This document shows positions 31,479 through 40,213 of a stretch of DNA of 64,000 nucleotides, piece after piece. Under the pieces are notes generated by a model that worked only from the letters and a program-made list of their open reading frames with translations, did not search any database and was not told the origin of the DNA. This DNA comes from Aliigemmobacter aestuarii (GTDB taxonomy: Bacteria; Pseudomonadota; Alphaproteobacteria; Rhodobacterales; Rhodobacteraceae). The translations under genes were made by a program, and so were the position numbers. How positions within the stretch are numbered: the stretch's first letter is position 1; the number at the start of each line of letters is the position of its first letter. The DNA lies in assembly GCF_004799285.1 (NCBI RefSeq), contig NZ_SSND01000001.1, positions 434,001 through 498,000 on the forward strand. The letters run 5' to 3'.

Positions 31479-33260
31479 TCAGTGATTGTCGCGCGGCAAG
31501 GTGCGACCGATCTTCTGATAGGCCGTGGCCAGCTCAAGACAACCGCCATCGGCCAGTTGCCCCACATGGGTGCGGTAGATTTCCTGCCAGGGGGTCTGGT
31601 GCACGATCTCGGGCGGGGTCCAGGCGTCGATCCGCGCCTGCCATTCCGCCGGATCGACCAGCGCGTTCATGGTCGAGGCGTTCAGGTCCAGCCGCACCCT
31701 GTCGCCCGTGCGCAGATGGGCCAGCCCGCCGCCCACCACGCTTTCGGGGCTGGCGTTCAGGATCGAGGGGCTTTCCGACGTGCCCGACTGCCGCCCGTCG
31801 CCCACCGTCGGCAGGTGCTTGATCCCCTGCCGGATGATCGCGTCGGGTGGCTGCATGTTCACCACCTCGGCCGAACCCGGATAGCCCACGCATCCAACCC
31901 CCCGGATGAACAGGATCGTGCGTTCGTCGATCTGCAGCGCCGGGTCGTTGATCCGGTCGTGGTAATCCTCGGGGCCCTCGAAGACCACCGCGCGGGCCTC
32001 GAACACGCCCTCGTTGCCCGGTTCCGACAGGAAGCGCGCGCGGAAGTCGGCGGAAATCACGCTGGTCTTCATCAGAGCGCTGTCAAACAGGTTGCCCGAC
32101 AGCACCTTGAACCCCGCATTCTGCCGAAGCGGCGCGTCGTAGGGCGTGATCACCGCAGGGTCGAGGCTTTCCCATCCGGCCAGGTTTTCGCCCATCGTGC
32201 GGCCCGTCGCGGTCATCGCGTCCCGGTGGATGCGGTGGGCCTTCATCAGCTCGCCCATCACCGCAGGCACGCCCCCCGCGCGGAAAAAGCTTTCGCCCAG
32301 ATATTCGCCCGCAGGCTGCATGTTGACCATCAAGGGAACGTCATAACCGATGGCTTCCCAGTCGCGCACGTCGAGCTCAACGCCCACATGGCGGGCGATG
32401 GCCTGAAGGTGGGGCGGGGCGTTCGTGGACCCGCCGATCGCGGCATTCACGACGATGGCATTCTCGAAGGCGGCCCGCGTCATGATGTCAGAGGGCTTCA
32501 GATCCTCCAGCACCATCTGCACGATGCGCTTGCCCGTTTCGTAGGCCATCGCCATGCGTTCGCGGAACGGCGCGGGAATGGCCGAATTCCCGGTCAGCGA
32601 CATGCCCAGGGCCTCGGCCATCGCGTTCATCGTGCTGGCCGTGCCCATCGTGTTGCAATGGCCAAGCGACGGCGCCGAGGAACAGACCCGGCGCATGAAT
32701 TCCTCATAGTCGATCTGGCCCTCGGCCAGAAGGCGGCGGCTTTCCCAGATGATCGTGCCCGATCCCGCGCGCTTGCCCTGCCACCAGCCATCCAGCATCG
32801 GCCCGCCGTTCAGGGCAATCGCCGGAAGATCCACCGTCGCCGCCCCCATCAGCAGCGCGGGCGTGGTCTTGTCGCAGCCCGTGGTCAGCACGACGCCGTC
32901 GATCGGATAGCCGTGCAGCACCTCGACAAGGCTGAGATAGGCCAGGTTGCGGTCCAGCGCGGCGGTCGGGCGCTTGCCGGTTTCCTGGATCGGATGAACC
33001 GGAAACTCCATCGGGATGCCGCCCGCCTCGCGGATGCCCGCCTTGATCCGGTCGACCAGAAAGACGTGGATCTTGTTGCAGGGGGCAAGGTCGCTGCCGG
33101 TCTGCGCGATTCCGATGATCGGCCGTTCGCTTTGCAACTCGGCGCGGGTGTATTCGTGATTCTGGTAACGCTCCAGATAAAGCGCGGTCATCCCCGGATT
33201 GTTGGGGTTGTCGAACCATTCCTGCGACCGGAAACGCCGGTTGGCGCGCGTGTCTGACAT
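31479..33260 (-). CDS. IlvD/Edd family aldonic acid dehydratase
   Basis: 593-residue Fe-S dehydratase of the sugar-acid (arabinonate/xylonate-like) branch of the IlvD/Edd family, beginning with the branch-typical HEYTRAELQSERPIIGIAQ. Cluster ligands are Cys61 (SDLAPCNK), Cys129 (TTGCDKTTP) and Cys202 (LGHCNTMG). It should dehydrate an aldonic acid to its 2-keto-3-deoxy form. ATG 33260 has GGGAGA upstream, so the extra ten codons to 33290 are rejected. An 18-base GntR-type palindrome lies 62 bases upstream. Confidence 0.9.
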   Translation of the reverse strand: MSDTRANRRFRSQEWFDNPNNPGMTALYLERYQNHEYTRAELQSERPIIGIAQTGSDLAPCNKIHVFLVDRIKAGIREAGGIPMEFPVHPIQETGKRPTAALDRNLAYLSLVEVLHGYPIDGVVLTTGCDKTTPALLMGAATVDLPAIALNGGPMLDGWWQGKRAGSGTIIWESRRLLAEGQIDYEEFMRRVCSSAPSLGHCNTMGTASTMNAMAEALGMSLTGNSAIPAPFRERMAMAYETGKRIVQMVLEDLKPSDIMTRAAFENAIVVNAAIGGSTNAPPHLQAIARHVGVELDVRDWEAIGYDVPLMVNMQPAGEYLGESFFRAGGVPAVMGELMKAHRIHRDAMTATGRTMGENLAGWESLDPAVITPYDAPLRQNAGFKVLSGNLFDSALMKTSVISADFRARFLSEPGNEGVFEARAVVFEGPEDYHDRINDPALQIDERTILFIRGVGCVGYPGSAEVVNMQPPDAIIRQGIKHLPTVGDGRQSGTSESPSILNASPESVVGGGLAHLRTGDRVRLDLNASTMNALVDPAEWQARIDAWTPPEIVHQTPWQEIYRTHVGQLADGGCLELATAYQKIGRTLPRDNH

Positions 33261-33321
33261 CTTGTTCTCCCGTTGGCCCTGCCCCGCCACATCCGGGCGC
33301 CAGTCCTCGGCAGAGGATTCC

Positions 33322-33339
33322 CATTTGGTATACCAAATG
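33322..33339. promoter_or_regulatory. GntR-type operator, site 2
   Basis: Perfect 18-base palindrome CATTTGGTATACCAAATG, 62-79 bases upstream of the dehydratase ATG (minus strand). Its core TTGGTATACCAA matches the motif I recall for UxuR/ExuR-like FCD regulators and shares TGGTATACCA with site 1. Confidence 0.8.
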
Positions 33340-33383
33340 CAAGGACAAAGCGCGGCGCCCCGATGGCCGGAATTCCGCGCCGG

Positions 33384-34151
33384 TCAGATCCGCCTTGCCG
33401 CAGCGAGCCAGCCGAGGGTGGCCATCGTGTCGCCGCCGGGTCGGTATTCGGCACCCAGCGGGCGATCCCAGCCGAGGCCCGCGATGACCTGAAACAGGCG
33501 GGGGTAATCGACCGCGCCGTGATCGGGCGGGCCGCGATCGGGAACGGCGGCGAACTGGATATGCCCGACCTTTGGCAGCAGCGCCCGCAGTCGCGCCTCG
33601 ACCGCGCCCTCGGTCCGCCCGACGTGATAGCAATCGAACATCAGATTCAGGTTCGGCGCGCCGATTGATTCAATTATTTCAATTGCCTGCGCGGTATTCT
33701 TCAGAAAATAACCGGGCGCGTCATGGGCATTCAGCGGTTCGATGACGATGGCGATCCCGAACGGCGCGGCCGCCCGGCAGGCGTGGCGCAGCGCGCCTTC
33801 GAAACTGGCACGCGCCGCCGCCCCCGATGCGTTTCCCGCCATCACATGCACATGCCCCGCCCCCACGGCGCGGGCATAGGCGATGGCCTCGTCGATGGCC
33901 TCAATCGCCTCGGCCTCGCGCCCGGGAAGGGCCGAAAGGCCGAAGTCGCCTGCCGCCGGATCGCCGCGCCGGGTGTTCAGCCCCAGCAGGGCAAGCCCGG
34001 TTTCCCCAAGCGCCGCCCGCACCGCGCCGGGGTCGGTGTCATAGGGCCAGTGGCATTCCACCGCGTCGAAACCTGCCGCAGCGGCGGCGTGGATGGCATC
34101 GGGCAGGGGCAGGTCGGCCCAGAGGAACCCGAGGTTGGCCGAAAACCTCAT
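33384..34151 (-). CDS. Hydroxypyruvate isomerase family TIM-barrel protein (Hyi/OtnI-like)
   Basis: 255 residues of the xylose-isomerase-like TIM barrel: FSANLGFLWADLPLPDAI start, VIEPLNAHDAPGYFL with the metal-binding Glu, NLMFDCYHVGRTEG with Asp and His, and GAEYRP with the last Glu. The family includes hydroxypyruvate isomerase and the 2-oxo-tetronate isomerase OtnI. Its start overlaps the pseudouridine synthase stop by four bases, while the dehydratase operon begins 124 bases downstream, so it may be read with either. A role in the neighbouring sugar-acid pathway is plausible but unproven. Confidence 0.82.
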   Translation of the reverse strand: MRFSANLGFLWADLPLPDAIHAAAAAGFDAVECHWPYDTDPGAVRAALGETGLALLGLNTRRGDPAAGDFGLSALPGREAEAIEAIDEAIAYARAVGAGHVHVMAGNASGAAARASFEGALRHACRAAAPFGIAIVIEPLNAHDAPGYFLKNTAQAIEIIESIGAPNLNLMFDCYHVGRTEGAVEARLRALLPKVGHIQFAAVPDRGPPDHGAVDYPRLFQVIAGLGWDRPLGAEYRPGGDTMATLGWLAAARRI

Positions 34152-35173
34152 GCGCCGCCGCCCTGCCCCCGCAGTGCGTCGATCAGCGCGGCCATGTCGG
34201 CCGGGACCGGGCTTTCGAATTCCAGCCAGTCGCCGCTGACCGGATGTTCAAAGCCCAGCGTCGCCGCATGCAGCGCCTGCCGGGGAAAACCGTTGGCCAG
34301 ATCGGCCGCCGCCTCGCCCACCGCCTTGGGTGCGACCTTGCGGCGCCCGCCATAGGTCTGGTCGCCGATCAGCCCGTGACCGGCATGGGCCATGTGAACC
34401 CGGATCTGGTGCGTGCGCCCCGTTTCCAGCCAGCAATCGACCAGCGCGGCCACACCGTGCAGCGGTTCGACCACGCGCACCCGCGTGATCGCGACGCGGC
34501 CGCCCGCCTCGACCACGGCCTGCCGCTGGCGGTCGGTCTTGTGGCGGGCGATCTGGGTGGCGATGCGGATCACCCCGCCGGGTTCGAACCCCACCCCGCG
34601 CACGCCGCGCAGGCGCGGGTCGGCGGCATCGGGAACGCCGTGGACGACCGCCAGATAATGCCGGTTGACGGAATGGGCCTCGAACTGGGCGGCAAGACCG
34701 TGATGCGCGCGGTCGGATTTCGCCACGACCAGAAGCCCGGAGGTGTCCTTGTCGATCCGATGGACGATGCCGGGCCGTTTCGCCCCCCCGACCCCCGACA
34801 GCGTGTCGCCGCAGTGGTGCAGAAGCGCGTTGACCAGCGTGCCCGACGGCGTGCCCGGTGCCGGGTGCACGACCATGCCCACGGGCTTGTCGATCACGAT
34901 CAGGTCGTCGTCTTCCCAGACGACCGACAGGGGGATGTCTTCCGGCAGGGCGTCGATGTCTTCGGCGGGGCCGAGGGCGATATCATAGACCTCGCCTTCG
35001 GCCACGCGGGTCTTGGGATCGGTCACGGGCTGGCCTGCCCGGCTGACCGCGCCTTCGGCGATCAGCTTCATCAGCCGCGACCGCGACAGCGACGCTTCCT
35101 CTGGCACAAGTGCGACGAGCGCCTTATCAAGGCGTTCGCCGGGCAGGTCGTCGCCCACGGTCACACGGATCAT
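34148..35173 (-). CDS. RluA family pseudouridine synthase (RluC/RluD type)
   Basis: 341 residues: N-terminal S4 RNA-binding domain (ERLDKALVALVPEEASLSRS) then the pseudouridine synthase core with HRIDKDTSGLLVVAK, whose Asp141 is the catalytic residue, and RTHQIRVHMAHAGHGLIGDQ. It isomerises uridines in large-subunit rRNA. ATG 35173 gives the family start IRVTV; the ATG at 35203 is also in frame but would overlap the divergent gene at 35202. Translationally coupled to the TIM-barrel gene. Confidence 0.92.
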   Translation of the reverse strand: MIRVTVGDDLPGERLDKALVALVPEEASLSRSRLMKLIAEGAVSRAGQPVTDPKTRVAEGEVYDIALGPAEDIDALPEDIPLSVVWEDDDLIVIDKPVGMVVHPAPGTPSGTLVNALLHHCGDTLSGVGGAKRPGIVHRIDKDTSGLLVVAKSDRAHHGLAAQFEAHSVNRHYLAVVHGVPDAADPRLRGVRGVGFEPGGVIRIATQIARHKTDRQRQAVVEAGGRVAITRVRVVEPLHGVAALVDCWLETGRTHQIRVHMAHAGHGLIGDQTYGGRRKVAPKAVGEAAADLANGFPRQALHAATLGFEHPVSGDWLEFESPVPADMAALIDALRGQGGGA

Positions 35174-35201
35174 TGCCCCCTCGGGGCCGGAAAGGGATGC
35201 C

Positions 35202-35519
35202 ATGGATGACACTCCGCAGGATGGCGAAAGGCTGCCGCCCAGCCTGACGTTTCTGAAATGGCTGGTGATCGTTCTGACGCTCACCATGATCGGGGGTGTC
35301 ATAACGGTCGTTGCGCTGATTGTCACCCGGATGCCGCAGGCCTTTGACCGCGGGCCGGTCATGCCTTCGTCGATCACCCTGCCCGAAGGCGCCCGCGCCA
35401 CCGCCTATACCCAGGGGATCGGCTGGTTCGCCGTGGTGACCGAGGATCAGCGGTTGTTGATCTTCCGCGAAGACGGCACGCTTCGGCAGGAAATCCCGTT
35501 GGGCGGGATCACCCCCTGA
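35202..35519 (+). CDS. Small single-pass membrane protein
   Basis: 105 residues: a short polar N-terminus (MDDTPQDGERLPPS), one strong transmembrane helix at about residues 20-43 (KWLVIVLTLTMIGGVITVV), then a small soluble domain with WFAVVTEDQRLLIFREDG. It resembles a conserved Rhodobacteraceae family next to RluA-type genes that I recall as DUF6476, which I cannot verify here. GGAAAGGG precedes the ATG. Function unknown. Divergent from the pseudouridine synthase gene. Confidence 0.78.
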   Translation: MDDTPQDGERLPPSLTFLKWLVIVLTLTMIGGVITVVALIVTRMPQAFDRGPVMPSSITLPEGARATAYTQGIGWFAVVTEDQRLLIFREDGTLRQEIPLGGITP

Positions 35520-35635
35520 CTCTGCGCCCAACCGCTGACCCGGACGACGGCCGGAGCCGCGGGACGGGCTTGACAGGTCGTGCGGCTTGGCCTGCCATGG
35601 CGGACCAGAGGCAGCACGGGAAGGAAGGGCCGGGC

Positions 35636-37483
35636 ATGGCCGACACCCCTGAAGGCAGATCGGTTTCGCGACGCGATCTGGTGCTGTTGCAGCGCCAGGT
35701 GCTGCAACGCGAACTGCCCGTTCGCGTCGTCACCTCGGGCCTTGGTTATCTGCTGTCGGGGTTGTTCCTTCCAGGCTGGGTCATCCTGGCCTGCATCATC
35801 GTCCACCTGACGTTCGAGGCGATCGGCGACCGGGCGATGCGCGATCTGGACCCCGATGCCGAACCGCTGCGCCATGCCCTTGCGCTGGCGGCGATCTTCA
35901 TCGTCGAACTGGCCTTCACCGCGCCCGCGGCGCTGATCTGGCACCACCCCTCGCCCTATGCCAAGGCCTTTGCCGTGGGTCTTGGCACGGCCACGGTGAT
36001 GCATCTTTCCACGATCCGGGCGATCTATCTACCGATCGGGCGCGCGGGCATGGCGGCGGTGACGCTGGCCGCGATTGCAACGAACACGGTGTTCTGGTGG
36101 CAGAAGGGCGAAGGCCCGTTGAGCCCCGTGGCGATCTTCAGCCTGCTGTGCATCCTCGGCACGATCTCATATGGCCTCGGGGCACTGTCATCGAACCACG
36201 AACTGCACCGGACCAATGCGCAGGAAAAGGCCCGCGCCGAGGCCGCCAACGAAGCCAAGACCCGGTTCATGGCGCAGATGAGCCATGAATTGCGCACGCC
36301 CCTGAACGCGATCCTCGGACTTGGCCGGGCGGAACTGGCGCGCAGCACCGACCAGACCAGCCGGGAACGCCTGTCGGTCCTGATCGCCTCGGCCGAGGGG
36401 CTGGCTACACTGCTGGACGACATCCTTGACGTGACCGCCGTGGACGAAGGGCGGCTTCCGCTGCGACCGGCCCCGACGGACCTGCGGGCGCAACTGGCGG
36501 CGACGGTCGCACTGTTCCGCCCCGCGGCCGAGGCCGCCGGGGTGGCGCTGTCGCTTGACGTCGCGCCCGAGGTTCCGGGCATGGCGATGCTGGACGCCAA
36601 GAGGCTGCGGCAATGTCTGACCAACCTTCTGTCGAACGCGCTGAAACACACTACCGAGGGCGAGATTGTCCTGTCGGCCAGCGTTCAGGCGCCGGCGACG
36701 GGCGTTGCCGCGGCGCCGATGCTGCGGATCGACCTGACCGATACAGGCACGGGCATTGCGCCGGACCTGCGCGAACGGCTGTTCCAGCGCTATGTCACCC
36801 AGGACAGGACCGGCCACGGTCGCGGGCTTGGGCTTTCCATCTCGCGCGGGCTGCTGCGCCAGATGGGGGGCGATCTTGCGCTGGCGCCATTGACCGGCGC
36901 GCCCGGCACCGGCGCGCATTTCGTGCTGACCCTGCCCCTGGAACCGGTCGCCCCGGCCGAGGCGAGCGAAGCCGGAGGGCGAGATACCGAAGGGCGAGAT
37001 ATGGGCGAGAGTGCTTCGGGCGGGAGCGGTTCCGGCAGGAGCGGTTCCGGCGGGCGGGAACCGGCCACCGGGCCAGATGCGCGGTTGCACGGCTTGCGCG
37101 TCCTCGTCGTCGACGACATCGCATCGAACCTGATGGTCGCGCGGCACATGCTGGAACAGCTGGGCTGCGGGGTGTCCGAGGCGCGGTCGGGCACCGCTGC
37201 GCTTGGGCTGCTCGGGCAGGACCCGGCCGGGGTCGTGCTGCTGGATCTGAACATGCCGGACATGGACGGGACCGCGACGCTGGCCGCCATCCGCGCCCTG
37301 CCGGGCGGTGGAAACGTGCCGGTCCTGGCGATGACCGCCGAAACCGGAGCCGCCGCCAGCGGGCACCTGCCCGATCAGGGTTTTGACGGGTTCGTCGGCA
37401 AGCCGGTGGAGGCCGCGATCCTGAGGGCCGAGCTTCTGCGGGTGCTGTCGGCCCGCGCAAGACCGGATGCAATCAGCGGTTGA
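35636..37483 (+). CDS. Hybrid sensor histidine kinase/response regulator
   Basis: 615 residues. About six membrane helices (residues 33-185) form the input domain with no periplasmic loop of note. Then come a HisKA domain with phospho-His217 in MSHELRTPLNAI, an HATPase with DTGTGIAP and GRGLGLSIS, a repetitive Gly/Ser/Arg linker, and a receiver domain with LRVLVVDD and phospho-Asp537 in LLDLNMPDMDG. ATG 35636 has AAGGAAGG upstream. No separate response regulator or phosphotransfer protein is adjacent, so the output is elsewhere. The signal is unknown. Confidence 0.92.
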   Translation: MADTPEGRSVSRRDLVLLQRQVLQRELPVRVVTSGLGYLLSGLFLPGWVILACIIVHLTFEAIGDRAMRDLDPDAEPLRHALALAAIFIVELAFTAPAALIWHHPSPYAKAFAVGLGTATVMHLSTIRAIYLPIGRAGMAAVTLAAIATNTVFWWQKGEGPLSPVAIFSLLCILGTISYGLGALSSNHELHRTNAQEKARAEAANEAKTRFMAQMSHELRTPLNAILGLGRAELARSTDQTSRERLSVLIASAEGLATLLDDILDVTAVDEGRLPLRPAPTDLRAQLAATVALFRPAAEAAGVALSLDVAPEVPGMAMLDAKRLRQCLTNLLSNALKHTTEGEIVLSASVQAPATGVAAAPMLRIDLTDTGTGIAPDLRERLFQRYVTQDRTGHGRGLGLSISRGLLRQMGGDLALAPLTGAPGTGAHFVLTLPLEPVAPAEASEAGGRDTEGRDMGESASGGSGSGRSGSGGREPATGPDARLHGLRVLVVDDIASNLMVARHMLEQLGCGVSEARSGTAALGLLGQDPAGVVLLDLNMPDMDGTATLAAIRALPGGGNVPVLAMTAETGAAASGHLPDQGFDGFVGKPVEAAILRAELLRVLSARARPDAISG

Positions 37484-37581
37484 ACCACGGTCTGCATGCG
37501 ACATCGTCGCTGGCAAATCAGGGCTGGACCTCTGCGGCGGCACGTCGCAGCATGGGGGGCCGATAGAACCGGAGAACCGCC

Positions 37582-39039
37582 ATGCTGGATGCCTTTCAGG
37601 CCCGCGACGCCACCGACCTGGCCGCGCGACTGGCCTCGGGCGAGGTCACCCCGACCGAGATGCTGGAGGCCGCGCTGGACCGGGTGGCCCGGCTGAACCC
37701 GGCGCTGAACGCGGTGGTCCTGATGCAGGAAGACATCGCGCGCCGGTCGATCGCGCGGGGCTTGCCGCACGGGCCGTTCCGCGGCGTGCCCTTCCTTCTG
37801 AAGGACCTCGGCTGCGAGGCGGTGGATTTCCCGTCGCACAACGGCTCGCGTCTTCTGGCGAACACGACCTACGGCAGGGACAGCGCCATCTTCGACCGCA
37901 TCCGGGCGACCGGCGTCGTCACCTTCGGCCGCACCACCAGCCCCGAGGGCGGGATCGGGGCCGCGACGGAAAGCGCGGTCTATGGCGGGCCGACCCGGAA
38001 CCCCTGGAACCCCGACCGCACGCCCGGCGGGTCGTCAGGGGGCGCGGGGGCGGCGGTCGCCGCGGGGATCGTGCCCTTTGCCCACGGGTCCGACGGGGGC
38101 GGTTCGGTCCGTATCCCGGCCTCGTGCTGCGGGCTTTTCGGCTTCAAGCCCACCCGCGCCCGCCTGCCCGACGGGCCCTATGTGGGCGAAGGCTGGGCCG
38201 GAATGGCGATCGACGGCTTCCTGACCTGGTCGGTGCGCGATACGGCGGTGATGCTGGACGCCTGCGCCGGGGCCGATCCGGGGGCGCCCTACTGGGCCCC
38301 GCCCCTGCGCGCGGGCCATGCGCAGGCGATCAGCCGCCCGCCGCGCCGCCTGCGGATCGGGATCTGCGACTCGACCTTCACCGGCGATGCAATCCACCCC
38401 GAGGTGGCCCGCGCCGTGCGCGAGGCGGGCCGCCTTCTGGAAAACCTCGGCCACGAGGTCGTGCCGCACCTGCCGCGGGCCGATGTGCCGATGATGATGC
38501 GGGCATGGACCGATATCGTGGCCGTTGGCACCGCGCTTGGCATCGGGAAGGCGCTGAAGGGGCGCGCTCTGAGTTCCGATCTGGTCGAAGGGGTCGGGCG
38601 CGGCGCGGTGGCCCATGCCGGCACGCTGCACCCCACCCGCTATCTTGAAGCGGTGGGCGAGATCCACGCCTTCGGCCGTCAGATGGCGGCGGAATTCGGC
38701 CCAGAGGGCGGTGGCGCGGGGATCGACATCCTCTTGTCGGCCACACTGGCCGAACCGCCCGCGATGGTCGGCCGCTTCGCCCACCGGACCGAGGATTACG
38801 TGGCCTACCGGATCGGACCCGAGGGGATCTTTGCCTACTCCCCGTTCTGCGCGGTGTTCAACGCCTCGGGCCAGCCCGCGGCCTCGGTGCCGCTTGGGAT
38901 GACGGGCGACGGGTTGCCTGTGGGTATCCATCTGGCGGCCCCCTTCGGCACGGACGAAGAACTGATCGCGCTTTGTGCAGAACTGGAACGGGCCGCCCCC
39001 TGGGCAGGCAGGCGGCCCGATGTTTCGGCCCTGATCTAG
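37582..39039 (+). CDS. Amidase signature enzyme
   Basis: 485 residues of the amidase signature family. The Ser-cisSer-Lys triad is complete: Lys74 in LLKDLG, Ser151 in PGGSSGG and nucleophile Ser175 in [12 protein letters not shown]. Hydrolyses a carboxamide to acid and ammonia; the substrate cannot be predicted from the triad. It ends 90 bases before the polyamine-type ABC transporter genes, on the same strand. A second amidase flanks the other end of that transporter. Confidence 0.9.
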   Translation: MLDAFQARDATDLAARLASGEVTPTEMLEAALDRVARLNPALNAVVLMQEDIARRSIARGLPHGPFRGVPFLLKDLGCEAVDFPSHNGSRLLANTTYGRDSAIFDRIRATGVVTFGRTTSPEGGIGAATESAVYGGPTRNPWNPDRTPGGSSGGAGAAVAAGIVPFAHGSDGGGSVRIPASCCGLFGFKPTRARLPDGPYVGEGWAGMAIDGFLTWSVRDTAVMLDACAGADPGAPYWAPPLRAGHAQAISRPPRRLRIGICDSTFTGDAIHPEVARAVREAGRLLENLGHEVVPHLPRADVPMMMRAWTDIVAVGTALGIGKALKGRALSSDLVEGVGRGAVAHAGTLHPTRYLEAVGEIHAFGRQMAAEFGPEGGGAGIDILLSATLAEPPAMVGRFAHRTEDYVAYRIGPEGIFAYSPFCAVFNASGQPAASVPLGMTGDGLPVGIHLAAPFGTDEELIALCAELERAAPWAGRRPDVSALI

Positions 39040-39097
39040 GGGAAAACGCTTGCATCACGGGGATCGAGCCGAAAATATGATCAAAATACACAACTGA

Positions 39098-39113
39098 ATC
39101 ACCTCAAGGTGAT
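39098..39113. promoter_or_regulatory. 16-base palindrome in front of the ABC transporter operon
   Basis: ATCACCT, CA, AGGTGAT: perfect arms, 16 bases from the transporter start codon, inside a short AT-richer region (GAAAATATGATCAAAATACA). It could be an operator or a 5'-UTR hairpin just ahead of the GGGAG ribosome binding site. Confidence 0.5.
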
Positions 39114-39129
39114 CGGATGACAGGGAGAC

Positions 39130-40209
39130 GTGCCGGTGAACGATATCGCCGTGGAGGCCCGAAACGCCGTCAAGACCTTCGGACAGGGGGACCATGCCGT
39201 CAGGGCGCTTGACGATGTGTCGGTAACGATCCGCAAGGGAGAGTTCTTTACCCTTCTGGGGCCTTCGGGCTGTGGCAAGACCACGCTTCTGCGCCTGATC
39301 GCGGGATTCGAGATGCCCACCGGCGGGCAGATCCTTCTGGACGGGGCCGACATCACCGACCTGCCGCCGAACAAGCGCCCGGTGAACACTGTGTTCCAGT
39401 CCTATGCGCTGTTTCCGCATCTGACCGTCGCGGAAAACGTGGGCTTCGGGCTGGAAATGCTGAACCGCCCCAAGGCCGAGGTGCGGCAGACGACGGAACG
39501 GATGCTGGCGCTGGTCAAGCTCGAGGCGCTGGCCGGGCGCAAGACCAGCCAGCTTTCGGGCGGCCAGCAGCAGCGCGTGGCCCTGGCGCGGGCGCTTGCG
39601 CCGCAACCCAAGGTGCTGCTTCTGGACGAACCGCTTTCGGCGCTGGACCTGAAGCTGCGCAAGGAGATGCAGACCGAACTGAAGCGGCTTCAGCATGAAA
39701 CCGGGATCACCTTCATCTTCGTCACCCATGACCAGGAGGAAGCGCTGACCATGTCCGACCGGATCGGCGTGATGAGCGCGGGAAAGATCCAGCAGATCGG
39801 CAGCCCGCGCGACATCTACACCCGGCCGGTGAACCGCTTCGTGGCCTCGTTCATCGGGGAATCGAACTTCCTTCCGGCGACGATCGTCCAAGGCGCGGCG
39901 CGGCTCGGGTCGGGCCATTCGCTCGCGGTCGAGGGGCTGACCCCGGTTGACGAGGGCCGGAAGGTGACGCTGGCGGTGCGCCCCGAACAGGTGCGGCTGA
40001 CCGCCGAGGACGAGGCCGATACGATCCGCGCCACGGTGCGCGATCTGGTCTATTTCGGCACCGACACCCATTGCCACCTGATGCTGTCGGATGGCGAGGA
40101 GGTGGTGGCGCGGCTGCAAAGCCCGGCCTCGGGCGACGCGGGCCTGTCCGAAGGGCAGATCGTGGGCCTTCGCCTTGCGCCCGGCGCGGTGCAGGTTCTG
40201 GGGGACTGA
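39130..40209 (+). CDS. potA: Polyamine-type ABC transporter ATPase
   Basis: 359 residues: Walker [10 protein letters not shown] at residues 44-52, signature LSGGQQQR, Walker [14 protein letters not shown]-loop VTHD, and a C-terminal TOBE domain. The PotA-type arrangement and the gene order ATPase - permease - permease - binding protein fit the spermidine/putrescine class. GTG 39130 is listed, but the in-frame GTG at 39136 has better spacing (nine bases) to GGGAG at 39122-39126. Confidence 0.9.
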   Translation: MPVNDIAVEARNAVKTFGQGDHAVRALDDVSVTIRKGEFFTLLGPSGCGKTTLLRLIAGFEMPTGGQILLDGADITDLPPNKRPVNTVFQSYALFPHLTVAENVGFGLEMLNRPKAEVRQTTERMLALVKLEALAGRKTSQLSGGQQQRVALARALAPQPKVLLLDEPLSALDLKLRKEMQTELKRLQHETGITFIFVTHDQEEALTMSDRIGVMSAGKIQQIGSPRDIYTRPVNRFVASFIGESNFLPATIVQGAARLGSGHSLAVEGLTPVDEGRKVTLAVRPEQVRLTAEDEADTIRATVRDLVYFGTDTHCHLMLSDGEEVVARLQSPASGDAGLSEGQIVGLRLAPGAVQVLGD

Positions 40210-40213
40210 GGGG

